Below, piece by piece: positions 8,445 through 16,184 of a stretch of DNA of 64,000 nt. The DNA is from Hyphomonadaceae bacterium UBA1849 (GTDB lineage Bacteria > Pseudomonadota > Alphaproteobacteria > Caulobacterales > Hyphomonadaceae). The notes beneath the pieces were generated by a model that was not told where the DNA came from, searched no databases, and saw nothing but the letters and a program-made list of their open reading frames with translations. How positions within the stretch are numbered: the stretch's first letter is position 1; each line of letters opens with the position of its first letter. The stretch is taken from the NCBI GenBank assembly GCA_002338565.1, contig DDIN01000008.1:554167-618166 (forward strand), read 5' to 3'. The position numbers and the translations under genes are program-made.

Positions 8445-8782
8445 CTGGGTTAACTTACCTGTCTTCGTATCAGCTCATGTGGATGATGGTGTTGTTTGAT
8501 CTTCCGGTGCAGACACCGAAGGAAAAGAAAGCGTATGTGGATTTTCGTAATTTCCTATTGGATATGTCTTTCTCTATGGCACAATACTCCGTGTATGTTC
8601 GACATACTTCAGGAAGGGACCAGATTGCGCCTATCGTCCGAAAAATTGAAGCCGCCGTTCCTGATGAAGGACGGGTCGACATACTGCAATTTACTGACCG
8701 TCAGTATGCTGACATCGTCTCTCTCAGGGGGCGAAGGGGAAAACAAACGCCTCAAAACCCCAGTCAATTGGCATTGTTTTAG
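8441..8782 (+). CDS. cas2: Cas2, adaptation protein
   Basis: A 113-residue Cas2, the structural partner that bridges Cas1 dimers during spacer integration. GTG at 8441 is chosen because GGGAGG (8431-8436) precedes it, it overlaps the cas1 stop, and the resulting N-terminus runs straight into YQLMWMMVLFDLPV. The strand-1 Asp is in LFDLP, and the ferredoxin-like core continues through SMAQYSVYVR. The gene ends 72 bases before the first repeat. No csn2 or cas4 follows. Confidence 0.95.
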   Translation: MTGLTYLSSYQLMWMMVLFDLPVQTPKEKKAYVDFRNFLLDMSFSMAQYSVYVRHTSGRDQIAPIVRKIEAAVPDEGRVDILQFTDRQYADIVSLRGRRGKQTPQNPSQLALF

Positions 8783-8854
8783 ATGCGCCGGGGCCGATTT
8801 TATCAAGAAAATATCCCAAAATTTCAATCAAAACAGGCGCCTGCATTCAGGTTG
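8783..8854. promoter_or_regulatory. Candidate CRISPR leader (acquisition end)
   Basis: A 72-base AT-rich spacer between the cas2 stop and the first intact repeat. Because the degenerate repeat lies at the other end of the array, this side is the likely spacer-acquisition end. If so, crRNA transcription runs toward the leader, as reported for other II-C arrays that use promoters inside repeats. Inferred from position only. Confidence 0.45.
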
Positions 8855-9540
8855 GTTCTAGCACTCTGGAAAAGTCAGGCCAACCGGAACAGCGCCTAGA
8901 CGGTCTCATTGAGAATTCGCGTTCTAGCACTCTGGAAAAGTCAGGCCAACCGGAACGGCAAGCATTCGGTATCAGTCTTTTAAACCGTTCTAGCACTCTG
9001 GAAAAGTCAGGCCAACCGGAACCGATACTTGCCGCCAACGTCAACACCGCCCGTTCTAGCACTCTGGAAAAGTCAGGCCAACCGGAACGGCAAGCATTCG
9101 GTATCAGTCTTTTAAACCGTTCTAGCACTCTGGAAAAGTCAGGCCAACCGGAACATGATCGGCGAGCACAAGCTAATACCGCCTGTTCTAGCACTCTGGA
9201 AAAGTCAGGCCAACCGGAACTGAATATCCTCGACCGAGGCGACTGTAGTCGTTCTAGCACTCTGGAAAAGTCAGGCCAACCGGAACGAAACCACCGCAGC
9301 TTCAGATACCGAATGAGTTCTAGCACTCTGGAAAAGTCAGGCCAACCGGAACTAAATACCTCAATACGCCGTCAGGGCGCGTGTTCTAGCACTCTGGAAA
9401 AGTCAGGCCAACCGGAACCCGGTTTGGACAACAGAAGATAGACGGGCGGTTCTAGCACTCTGGAAAAGTCAGGCCAACCGGAACGTTGGGCTTGGTTAGG
9501 GCTTCGGCTGTGAAGTTCTAGCACTCTGGAAAAGTCAGGC
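8855..9540 (-). CRISPR. Type II-C CRISPR array, 11 repeats and 10 spacers
   Basis: Ten identical 36-bp repeats start at 8855, 8921, 8987, 9053, 9119, 9185, 9251, 9317, 9383 and 9449. An eleventh at 9515-9540 keeps only 26 bp. All ten spacers are exactly 30 bp. Spacer 2 (8957-8986) and spacer 4 (9089-9118) are identical, so nine are unique. The strand is set by the tracrRNA anti-repeat: crRNA repeats read GTTCCGGTTGG...TGCTAGAAC on the minus strand. The repeat end TGCTAGAAC resembles an extended -10 element, as in Neisseria arrays with promoters in each repeat. The truncated repeat is then at the 5' end of the transcript yet keeps that promoter-like end. Confidence 0.97.
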
Positions 9541-9575
9541 ATAATTTTACCAAAAAATCTGAGAGCCTATCTGAT

Positions 9576-9599
9576 GGGGGACTCTCTGTGGAATCCCCC
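9576..9599. other. GC-rich inverted repeat between array and MarR-like gene
   Basis: GGGGGA and TCCCCC are separated by 12 bases in the 110-base gap between the truncated repeat and the MarR-like gene. No T-run follows on either strand directly, so it is not a convincing terminator. It lies upstream of the crRNA-sense array and could be an operator. Confidence 0.25.
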
Positions 9600-9650
9600 C
9601 GTACCCCCCTCGTTATCTTTGACACCGACCTGAAAGAAGAAAGCTAATCG

Positions 9651-10031
9651 CTAAACTACCAGATGATCGGTTAGGCGGTTAACAAGGCCCCTGCCTTTTG
9701 GGGTCAGTCCAACTCGGATCATGCGTAGATCGTTGGGATCGGGTGTTCTGGTAAGTAGCCCTACGGATTTGCGAGAATTTTCCGAAGGCGCTTCGCCAGA
9801 TTTACGGTTTCCGAGTCGGCGGTCGCTCATTGAAAGAACTATCCGGCTCATGGAAGGTCTGTAGATACCTATGCTATCCGCTATTTCGCCCACGGAAGGT
9901 TCTTCGCCATGCGTGCTTATGTGCTTGGCCACGCTAAAAAGCGCAGCAGCGTAGCTAGCCGGAAAATCGGGTTCAATCATTCGAAGCTCATTGATAATGC
10001 GAGTTAGAGATAGAATCGCCTTCTGGTCCAT
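9651..10031 (-). CDS. MarR-like winged-helix DNA-binding protein
   Basis: A 126-residue probable transcription regulator. The core SVGEIADSIGIYRPSMSRIVLSM is a winged-helix recognition region, and the following DRRLGN...LLTRTPDPNDLRMIRVGLTPKGRGLVNRL is the beta-wing and last helix typical of MarR proteins. I start at ATG 10031 (MDQKAILSLTRII); upstream codons add an unrelated Cys/Arg-rich tail. It is divergent from the serine recombinase across 283 bases in which I see no other gene. It may control the recombinase or the array, but no operator is evident. Confidence 0.75.
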   Translation of the reverse strand: MDQKAILSLTRIINELRMIEPDFPASYAAALFSVAKHISTHGEEPSVGEIADSIGIYRPSMSRIVLSMSDRRLGNRKSGEAPSENSRKSVGLLTRTPDPNDLRMIRVGLTPKGRGLVNRLTDHLVV

Positions 10032-10314
10032 AGATCTGCTCGTTACTAATGACAATGCGCTCTGCGGCTTACTCCTCACCTGCGAGCAGGTCCGCATTAA
10101 ACATATTGAAAACAACACACTAAATAGCAGTCAAGTTAAAATCGAAATCGCTAAAACCTACACCCTACCATCAGTTGCCATTAGATGATTCACAAGACCA
10201 AGTCCTAGTGACGCCTTATGCAGCATACGGATTAAAGCATCATAAGAGTGGGTATTGACTTTTGAAGCCCCAAGCATCACTAACTCAAGACTCTATTGAA
10301 GCTTGGAGTTGGAC

Positions 10315-10878
10315 ATGATCATTGGCTATGCACGAACATCAACGGCAGACCAAAGCGCGGGAATGGAAGCTCAGCAAAGGGATCTGGAAGGGGCTGGAGC
10401 GGAACGCATCTTTGCCGAACAGATTTCTTCAGTCGCGAACAGACCAGCCCTAGAGCAAGCTCTGGACTTCATCAGGGATGGGGACACGATCATCGTGACC
10501 AAGCTAGATCGCCTTGCGCGATCCATCCGTGATCTGATGGAAATCGTTGAGCGGATCCAGACAAAGGGCGCTAAGCTTCGTATCTTGGGTATGGATCTGG
10601 ATACGGGATCGGCGACAGGAAAGCTGATGCTCGGCATACTCGGCTCGGTGGCTGAGTTCGAACGCGAGATTATGCTCGAGAGACAACGCGAAGGGATTGC
10701 CAAGGCCAAGGCTGAGGGAAAGTACAAGGGACGCGCTCCGACCGCTCAGAAGAAAGCTGAGAGCGTCCTGAGGCTACTTAAAGAAGGGCTCACGGAAGTC
10801 GAAGTCGCGGAACAACTGGACATAAGCCGTTCCAGTGTCCAGCGGATCAAACGACAGAACAAACCTGAGACCGTCTAA
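10315..10878 (+). CDS. Serine recombinase, resolvase/invertase family
   Basis: A 187-residue small serine recombinase. The catalytic domain begins IIGYARTSTADQ, with the nucleophilic Ser at about residue 8, and continues with TKLDRLARSIRDL and the E-helix region GILGSVAEFEREIMLERQREG. A C-terminal helix-turn-helix follows (EVAEQLDISRSSVQRIKR). Length and order match Tn3-type resolvases and Hin-type invertases. ATG 10315 is preceded by GGAG at 10305-10308. No invertible segment or transposase is seen, so it may resolve dimers of the excised element. That role is inference. Confidence 0.93.
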   Translation: MIIGYARTSTADQSAGMEAQQRDLEGAGAERIFAEQISSVANRPALEQALDFIRDGDTIIVTKLDRLARSIRDLMEIVERIQTKGAKLRILGMDLDTGSATGKLMLGILGSVAEFEREIMLERQREGIAKAKAEGKYKGRAPTAQKKAESVLRLLKEGLTEVEVAEQLDISRSSVQRIKRQNKPETV

Positions 10879-10926
10879 CACTCATACTGCCTGAGCCTCC
10901 CTGTTCTTGTCAGCTACTGAGGGACG

Positions 10927-11625
10927 TCAATTCCGCACACTGAGGAATGCCTCTTCAACCAGCTTGCAGGCTTCCTCGATGTCCTCTCCGAAGATTCTCA
11001 GGACACGCCCACGGCTCTGAGGGTACTTGTGTAGTTCGGTGACATGCTTCTGCGTCGTCGTCGACCCGCGTGCAACTGGAACATCTCGCTCCCATCGCTT
11101 GTGTGTTCCTGAAGCCAACCTGTGAACCAGCTTCGCAGCTTGAACACGGCGAAACTCTACGCTCTCTTCGGGAGCGGGATCCGCCTCAATAGCGAGACCA
11201 ATCACGAGCCACGCCTCTATGACCTTCAGAGGGCTCACAGAAGACTCTCTGAGCCTCGCCCACGCCTTTCTCGCTCTTTCTGATGGTGACATACCAGCCA
11301 GACGAAACGCCTCTGTATGAGTCCCTGAGCGGCTGTAGAGCCCTTCTATGCGCTGCACCCCATTCTTTACCAACACATGATCTGAGTTTCGCTTTAGCCA
11401 AGCTCTCACGACCTTTCGGTGGGGCTTTAGCTGCGTGGCGGTGTAGGACTTCTTGTAAGGGCTTCCGTGCCTACTGTACTGGTCAGCATGTCGTCTGCAG
11501 AAGCGCCTATCAAGTCCATTCTCTGAGCCCGCTCTAGCTGGATGAGGACACCCAATCACACGACAGTATCGATACATGTGATCTTCGGTCTTTGCCCGTT
11601 TAGCGACGTCCTTGCCTTTGCTCAT
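10927..11625 (-). CDS. Island protein with N-terminal zinc-finger-like motif
   Basis: A 232-residue protein I do not recognise. Near the N-terminus, YCRVIGCPHPAR...RRFCRRHADQYSRHG has Cys/His spacing like small zinc-binding domains of phage and plasmid proteins. The remainder is helical and basic, with an Arg/Lys-rich C-terminal part, which suggests nucleic-acid binding. Its ATG overlaps the stop of the upstream polymerase-like gene by four bases, so the two form an operon and probably act together in element replication or its control. Confidence 0.7.
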   Translation of the reverse strand: MSKGKDVAKRAKTEDHMYRYCRVIGCPHPARAGSENGLDRRFCRRHADQYSRHGSPYKKSYTATQLKPHRKVVRAWLKRNSDHVLVKNGVQRIEGLYSRSGTHTEAFRLAGMSPSERARKAWARLRESSVSPLKVIEAWLVIGLAIEADPAPEESVEFRRVQAAKLVHRLASGTHKRWERDVPVARGSTTTQKHVTELHKYPQSRGRVLRIFGEDIEEACKLVEEAFLSVRN

Positions 11626-12887
11626 CGATCTACCTCAGGCCAGTCCTGGGTGATCACCGGAAGCACACCAAGGCGGTCTTTAAAGGCCCCTTCGAAGATG
11701 CTCATCCCGGCATCAGCCTTAGACACCGGAACGATCAAAGCATCATGCAGAGGTAAGGCGGTTATCCCTGCCTCATAGCAGCGCTCAGTAGCATTGATGA
11801 TAATCTCACTCTCATCGAACATGAAGCGAGCCCCCTGAGGCTCCTCAGCCAGAAGATACTTAGCGATAGGCTCGTTGTGCCGACACATGGCCTCATAGAC
11901 CCTTCGGTGTTTGTCTGGTCCTTTGACATGATGAGAAACGGAATTGGGAAGCCGTGCACCCTTCTTCGGCACGTCCCACAAGAACTTCATCATAGCGATC
12001 TTGAGCTCATCGCGAGGCACGTAAGAGAACTCCAGTGGCACGTATGGATCGTGTGGGATCACTAGACCTTCATGAGCGTAGGCAATGGACGGCATCGCAG
12101 ACTTGAGATCCAGCTCAGCGATAGGCTCACCGTCTAACAGTAAACCTGAACGGCGACGGACCTTCTCAACAGATAACCAGAAAGCTGGGCCCGTAAGCCT
12201 TCCACCACACACCAAACTTCCGTCAAGGAAGTACCTCCTCACAGAACGTCTATGGGTGTCTATGGATGGGTGTTCGGTTGACACCTGATCAATCCTCGCC
12301 GCCGCGAAACACTCATTCAGACGCCTCACCTGTTCTTTCAATCGCTGAGTTTCTGATGTGTCGGGTACCTTAAGAATTTCACGGCTGCCGTCACTTTCTC
12401 TCTTTGCCCCTCTCAGCTCGACCAGATCTTCGGCGTGGCTTGAATGACGACCTACGTCATCGATAGTAACACCCAACTCCTTCATTCTAAGGAGGAGCTT
12501 ATCACCCGCCTTTAGTGTGGATCTCTTCGCCTCACCGTAGTTTTTCCCTAACTCGACTTTTAGCCAGCCAGTAGCCTGCAAGTCTTTGAGACGATCAGGG
12601 ACACCTCGGTTGATGGCTGGAGCTTTCTTACCTGTGAGAGCCTCATTGGACAGGGCTATAGACAGGTCCAGAGCGTGGGCATCTGCAAGTGTGTGTGCCA
12701 CCACGTCACAGATCAAAGCTTCGACCGTAGACTTCTCCCTATTGGTCTTCCTCAACGCGTTAGCGCTTCGACGTCGCCTCTCATCAAACTGATCTTGCAA
12801 GGCTTCCTCACAGATCGCCTTAGCCTTCTCTGTAAGAGCATTGGCATAAGGATCCCATGATCGATGTCGTCGGTCTTGGTTAGTCAT
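11622..12887 (-). CDS. Divergent polymerase-palm (PolA-like) element protein
   Basis: A 421-residue protein. The first about 215 residues are helical and charged without a recognisable domain. The C-terminal half has a family-A-polymerase-like order: motif A ELDLKSAMPSI (Asp260), a motif-B-like helix RDELKIAMMK (Arg292, Lys296), then HNEPIAKYL and motif C LPLHDALIVP (His381-Asp382). I know similar short polymerase-like proteins from proteobacterial islands, where a replication role is suspected. No 3'-5' exonuclease domain is visible. It heads a two-gene operon and lies beside an iteron-like region, so a replication initiator or polymerase for the excised element is plausible but unproven. 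Confidence 0.65.
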   Translation of the reverse strand: MTNQDRRHRSWDPYANALTEKAKAICEEALQDQFDERRRRSANALRKTNREKSTVEALICDVVAHTLADAHALDLSIALSNEALTGKKAPAINRGVPDRLKDLQATGWLKVELGKNYGEAKRSTLKAGDKLLLRMKELGVTIDDVGRHSSHAEDLVELRGAKRESDGSREILKVPDTSETQRLKEQVRRLNECFAAARIDQVSTEHPSIDTHRRSVRRYFLDGSLVCGGRLTGPAFWLSVEKVRRRSGLLLDGEPIAELDLKSAMPSIAYAHEGLVIPHDPYVPLEFSYVPRDELKIAMMKFLWDVPKKGARLPNSVSHHVKGPDKHRRVYEAMCRHNEPIAKYLLAEEPQGARFMFDESEIIINATERCYEAGITALPLHDALIVPVSKADAGMSIFEGAFKDRLGVLPVITQDWPEVDR

Positions 12888-12937
12888 AGAGTCGTCTTTG
12901 AGTGATGATTGGAGAGGGGGATAGCGACGGCGGCTAC

Positions 12938-12951
12938 CCCCTACTTAGGGG
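12938..12951. promoter_or_regulatory. Palindrome upstream of the PolA-like gene
   Basis: CCCCTA-CT-TAGGGG is a perfect 6+6 inverted repeat about 50 bases upstream of the PolA-like start codon. It could be an operator or part of the adjoining candidate origin. Confidence 0.35.
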
Positions 12952-12974
12952 ACACATAGAGGACTGATAGCGAG

Positions 12975-13145
12975 ACTATGAGTGCCTCTTAGTGAAGGAC
13001 TATGAGTGAGGTGATTACCACTGTGGTGGTGGTATCACTCTGCCTGCAGGACACCTCAGAGGCTACCTATAGAAATCATACAGTAAGACTAAGAGTAGCA
13101 ACCATGAGATATCCTATAGCCAACCTGTACCCATCACTAAGAGTA
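12975..13145. repeat. Iteron-like direct repeats in the PolA-like/integrase intergenic region
   Basis: The decamer ACTATGAGTG occurs at 12975-12984 and 12999-13008, and its variant ACTAAGAGTA at 13088-13097 and 13136-13145, all in one orientation. Between them is an imperfect hairpin (GTGATTACCAC with GTGGTATCAC, about 13012-13037). The 303-base gap has no credible ORF. Direct repeats plus inverted repeats next to a replication-like gene suggest an origin or an autoregulatory region. Confidence 0.45.
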
Positions 13146-13190
13146 TTACTGAGAGGGGGCCTAGAGTCCCACGGGACAGTTAAGGCGTGA

Positions 13191-14633
13191 CTAGCCAATC
13201 CGGAGCTCCTCTTCTGTGTACTCGATTGCGTCGACATTCCCGAGATTAGGCAGAGCCGCCTCGAGTGCGGCTAGCGCCCGGTCCAAAGGCAATTCAGATG
13301 AGCCATAGTCGTCTTTCTTTGCGTGTCCTAAGAAGCGCTCACGCGTAAACTCATTGACGGTCTCCGTGAGATCCAGAGCCGCAGCCATCGTGTGTCTGAA
13401 TGAATATGTCACAAGAGCTTCGGTTTTCAGAATGCCCGCAGCCCGAATGCATTTATTCACACGTGCCGAGAGATTGTTGTTTTTCCGCTCGCTGCCTTCA
13501 CGTGGAGCCAGAATCGGAAACAAGAAGCCCTCTCCAACTCTTTCGACGCTCCTTTTAGCTGCCTCCAGAGCGCCGCCAACCAACGGCACTCTTCGCGTTG
13601 ACTGCTCGTTCTTCAAACGAACATTCTCAGTCCACCTAACGTAAACATACGGGATAGGGCCTGACAGGACGACATCCTGCACCCGCAGCCCCGCAATCTC
13701 CCCGGGACGACAACCAGTAAACATAAGGAGATGAATGACATCGACGGTTTCTTCAGACACACGAGATGTCTCAAGATAGCGCTCAATTGCTCGAAGGTGA
13801 CTTGTAAGAAACGGTTTCCGTCCGATTGGCTTCTTCGCCGCTTTAGGCACTTTCAATCTCGCAAAGGGATTATCGCCCTCAATCATGCCATGATCAAGCA
13901 ACACATTGAACGTCGCCTTCAGCGTTCCTATCCGCTTTGACACGGTAGACCCAGATTGACCACGCACACTCGCAAGATGCTGCGCCCAACGATTGGCGTC
14001 TAAACGCGTAAGGTCTGTGATCGGAACGTCTTCAAAGAATTCTATAGCCTGATCTTTGGCTGACTTTTCAGATTGCGTGGCGACGCCGCTGCGTTGGTGT
14101 TCGACATAGTAGTCAATTGCTCGGCTGATAGTCATTTTCAGCTGAGGCATTTTGCCTTTGTTGAGGACCTCGATCTTGAACTTTTGCTCAGCCGTCAGCT
14201 GCTTAGGATGCCCGAACTCATCCACACCGAACTGTTTAGAAGCCTCTTCAATGATTGCGTCTAATTCGAAGTCGGCTACAGTTTCCTCAACCTCAATTGC
14301 GCCCAGAGACGTGCCTTCGGCCATAAAACTGACAGCTACCTGACTTAGGTTATTGCGTTCTCTAGCATACCATTCAGCGACAGCCGCATGAGCCTGCTCT
14401 TCAGTCATCTGCTCAAGTCGACCAGAGCGAACAGAGTTTACTCGCTCATCAAAAATGGAGTTGAGCTCAGCCGCTTTAATCGCGGCCTGCTGCTGCGTGA
14501 GACCACTGGAAAATGTTTGCTTTAATTCTCTGGGAAGTTCCGCAAAGGCAGCACGAACATCGTCGGGCCATTTCCGTCTGAACCTGTATTTGCCGTCTTT
14601 TCCGAGCTTAACGTTCTTGATCATGATGCCCAT
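13191..14633 (-). CDS. int: Tyrosine recombinase (integrase) of the element
   Basis: A 480-residue phage-type integrase. The N-terminal part (GKDGKYRFRRKWPDDVR) is an arm-binding-like domain. A SAM-like core-binding domain spans about 165-250. The catalytic domain has Arg309 in FTGCRPGEIAGLR, a Tyr-Ser-Phe-Arg variant of the HxxR motif (Arg413), His437 in LGHAKK and nucleophile Tyr443. It is probably active. It is the outermost gene at the right end and starts about 90 bases from a tRNA-Leu gene, the usual position for an integrase that uses a tRNA 3' end. ATG 14624 is an alternative start. Confidence 0.95.
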   Translation of the reverse strand: MGIMIKNVKLGKDGKYRFRRKWPDDVRAAFAELPRELKQTFSSGLTQQQAAIKAAELNSIFDERVNSVRSGRLEQMTEEQAHAAVAEWYARERNNLSQVAVSFMAEGTSLGAIEVEETVADFELDAIIEEASKQFGVDEFGHPKQLTAEQKFKIEVLNKGKMPQLKMTISRAIDYYVEHQRSGVATQSEKSAKDQAIEFFEDVPITDLTRLDANRWAQHLASVRGQSGSTVSKRIGTLKATFNVLLDHGMIEGDNPFARLKVPKAAKKPIGRKPFLTSHLRAIERYLETSRVSEETVDVIHLLMFTGCRPGEIAGLRVQDVVLSGPIPYVYVRWTENVRLKNEQSTRRVPLVGGALEAAKRSVERVGEGFLFPILAPREGSERKNNNLSARVNKCIRAAGILKTEALVTYSFRHTMAAALDLTETVNEFTRERFLGHAKKDDYGSSELPLDRALAALEAALPNLGNVDAIEYTEEELRIG

Positions 14634-14642
14634 GAAGATAGC

Positions 14643-14664
14643 CTTTTGTACCTGAGTTTGTACC
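14643..14664. repeat. Right-end boundary repeat and integrase arm-type motifs
   Basis: 14643-14661 matches 2693-2711 in 18 of 19 bases, same orientation. TTTGTACC occurs twice in tandem (14645-14652 and 14657-14664). The site lies immediately upstream of the integrase start, so it could serve integrase binding, autoregulation or both. Confidence 0.5.
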
Positions 14665-14723
14665 CAGAACTCGGCTCTTTAGGCATTTTTCCACATGAAA
14701 TCAGCGCACTAGGCGGGTTCAGT

Positions 14724-14808
14724 TGGTGCGGTTAAGAGGACTCGAACCTCCACGGGTCGCCCCACACGGACCTGAACCGTGCGCGTCTACCAATTCCGCC
14801 ATAACCGC
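14724..14808 (-). tRNA. tRNA-Leu (anticodon CAG)
   Basis: An 85-base tRNA with a GCGGTTA/TAACCGC acceptor stem, discriminator A and encoded CCA. The anticodon stem CACGG/CCGTG carries loop TTCAGGT (anticodon CAG), and a long variable arm, typical of leucine tRNAs, precedes a T-arm with loop TTCGAGT. The gene is intact, as expected when an element restores the 3' end on integration. It sits beside the integrase and is the likely attB. Confidence 0.96.
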
Positions 14809-14993
14809 ACGCTGAATTGGAAGCGCGGTGTATATCGATCTGTCGAATTCCCGTCAACACAGAACCGCGGCTCAGCGTGAAAAAAGAGTATCGCCCTACT
14901 CCTGCCAATTTGAGCAGCTCCCAAGCAGATACCGTTTTCCAAACACCCGTGCAGGCTCTACAATATCACAGCACACTCAAATGGAGCCATGCT

Positions 14994-16157
14994 ATGGCCG
15001 ATACGCTGACCGAGACGAACGACCCGATTGCGAGAATGCGCGCGATCCGGCGAGATATTCATGCCCACCCCGAGCTCGCCTTTCAGGAAAACCGGACCTC
15101 CGATCTGGTGGCAGAAGCGCTGACCCGTGCAGGGATAGAGGTCCATCGGGGGCTTGCCGAAACCGGCGTTGTTGGCACGCTGAAAAATGGCGGCGGGCCA
15201 GTGATCGGTCTTCGCGCGGATATGGACGCGCTCCCAATTGAAGAACAATCCGGCGCGGCGCACTGCTCCACCCATCACGGCGTTATGCACGCCTGCGGAC
15301 ATGACGGGCACACAGCCATGCTGATCGGCGCCGCTGAGGCGCTCGCGGCATCACGTAATTTCAAGGGCACCATACATTTCATCTTCCAGCCGGCTGAAGA
15401 AAATTTCGGCGGCGGCAAGCGCATGGTGGAGGAAGGCCTGTTCAAGCTATTCCCGTGCGACGCTGTATTTGCGCTTCACAACTGGCCAGGCTTGCCTGCC
15501 GGGCGGATCGCCGTTCAGCCAGGCCCGATGATGGCGTCATATGATAGCTTCACCTTCACGCTGAAGGGCGTGGGCGGGCACGCTGCCATGCCGGAGACGA
15601 CGAAGGACCCGGTCACCACGGCAGCCGAACTCGTCCTCGCGCTACAGACGATTGTCAGCCGCAAGATCAGCCCGCACGACCCCGCAGTTCTGACGATCAC
15701 CCAAATGCATGGCGGGCACACATTCAACGTTATCCCTGAAGAGATGAAGGTGATGGGCACAGTGCGCTGCTTCTCCGGCGAGGTGCGCGACTTTATTCGC
15801 GCCGAGATGCTGCATGTCGCAGAAGCTGTGTGCGGCGCCCACGGTGTCAGCGTCAGCCTTGCGTATGAGGAAGGCTATCCGAGCACCATCAATACGCCAG
15901 CCGAGGCCGACTATGCCCGACGAGTCGCAAGTGAGCTGGTCGGCGCGGACCATGTCGACACCGGCTTCCGGCCGAGCATGGCATCAGAAGATTTCTCGCT
16001 CATGCTGCAGGAAGTCCCCGGCGCCTACATCTGGCTGGGTGCAGGGCTTGAAACCAAACCGCTACACCACCCTGAATACGATTTTAACGATGATACGCTG
16101 GAAACAGGCCGCGACCTTCTCATCCGGCTGGCGACGAATTTTCCAGACGGCATTTAG
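14994..16157 (+). CDS. M20 family amidohydrolase (hippurate/N-acyl amino acid hydrolase type)
   Basis: A 387-residue cytoplasmic metallopeptidase-family enzyme that hydrolyses N-acyl amino acids or similar amides. It starts DIHAHPELAFQE and contains LRADMDALPI, then HACGHDGHTAML, then FQPAEENFGGG, the metal-binding and catalytic signatures of the M20D group. A central dimerisation insert (about 180-295) has GGHAAMPETTKDP, and the last metal-site His is probably in LHHPEYDF. I start at ATG 14994 (MADTLTE), which has GGAG just upstream; the longer frame adds 59 residues of non-family sequence near the tRNA. The true substrate cannot be told from sequence. Confidence 0.92.
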   Translation: MADTLTETNDPIARMRAIRRDIHAHPELAFQENRTSDLVAEALTRAGIEVHRGLAETGVVGTLKNGGGPVIGLRADMDALPIEEQSGAAHCSTHHGVMHACGHDGHTAMLIGAAEALAASRNFKGTIHFIFQPAEENFGGGKRMVEEGLFKLFPCDAVFALHNWPGLPAGRIAVQPGPMMASYDSFTFTLKGVGGHAAMPETTKDPVTTAAELVLALQTIVSRKISPHDPAVLTITQMHGGHTFNVIPEEMKVMGTVRCFSGEVRDFIRAEMLHVAEAVCGAHGVSVSLAYEEGYPSTINTPAEADYARRVASELVGADHVDTGFRPSMASEDFSLMLQEVPGAYIWLGAGLETKPLHHPEYDFNDDTLETGRDLLIRLATNFPDGI

Positions 16158-16184
16158 AAGCGAACTTGAAGCGGCTCTTCCCGG

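Noticed and set aside
8847..9326. A 159-codon minus-strand ORF with a repeated SGWPDFSRVLE motif
   Set aside because: It is the CRISPR array read in one frame: repeat plus spacer is 66 bases, a multiple of three, so the repeats translate periodically. Not a gene.
10296..10532. A second ORF overlapping the serine recombinase start
   Set aside because: Out-of-frame shadow of the recombinase catalytic domain, with no family features.
10315..10878. Phase-variation invertase role for the serine recombinase
   Set aside because: No inverted repeats flanking an invertible promoter or gene were found near it, so only general recombinase function is claimed.
14817..14993. N-terminal extension of the M20 hydrolase
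   Set aside because: The extra 59 codons start at the edge of the tRNA gene and do not resemble the family; ATG 14994 has a proper ribosome site.
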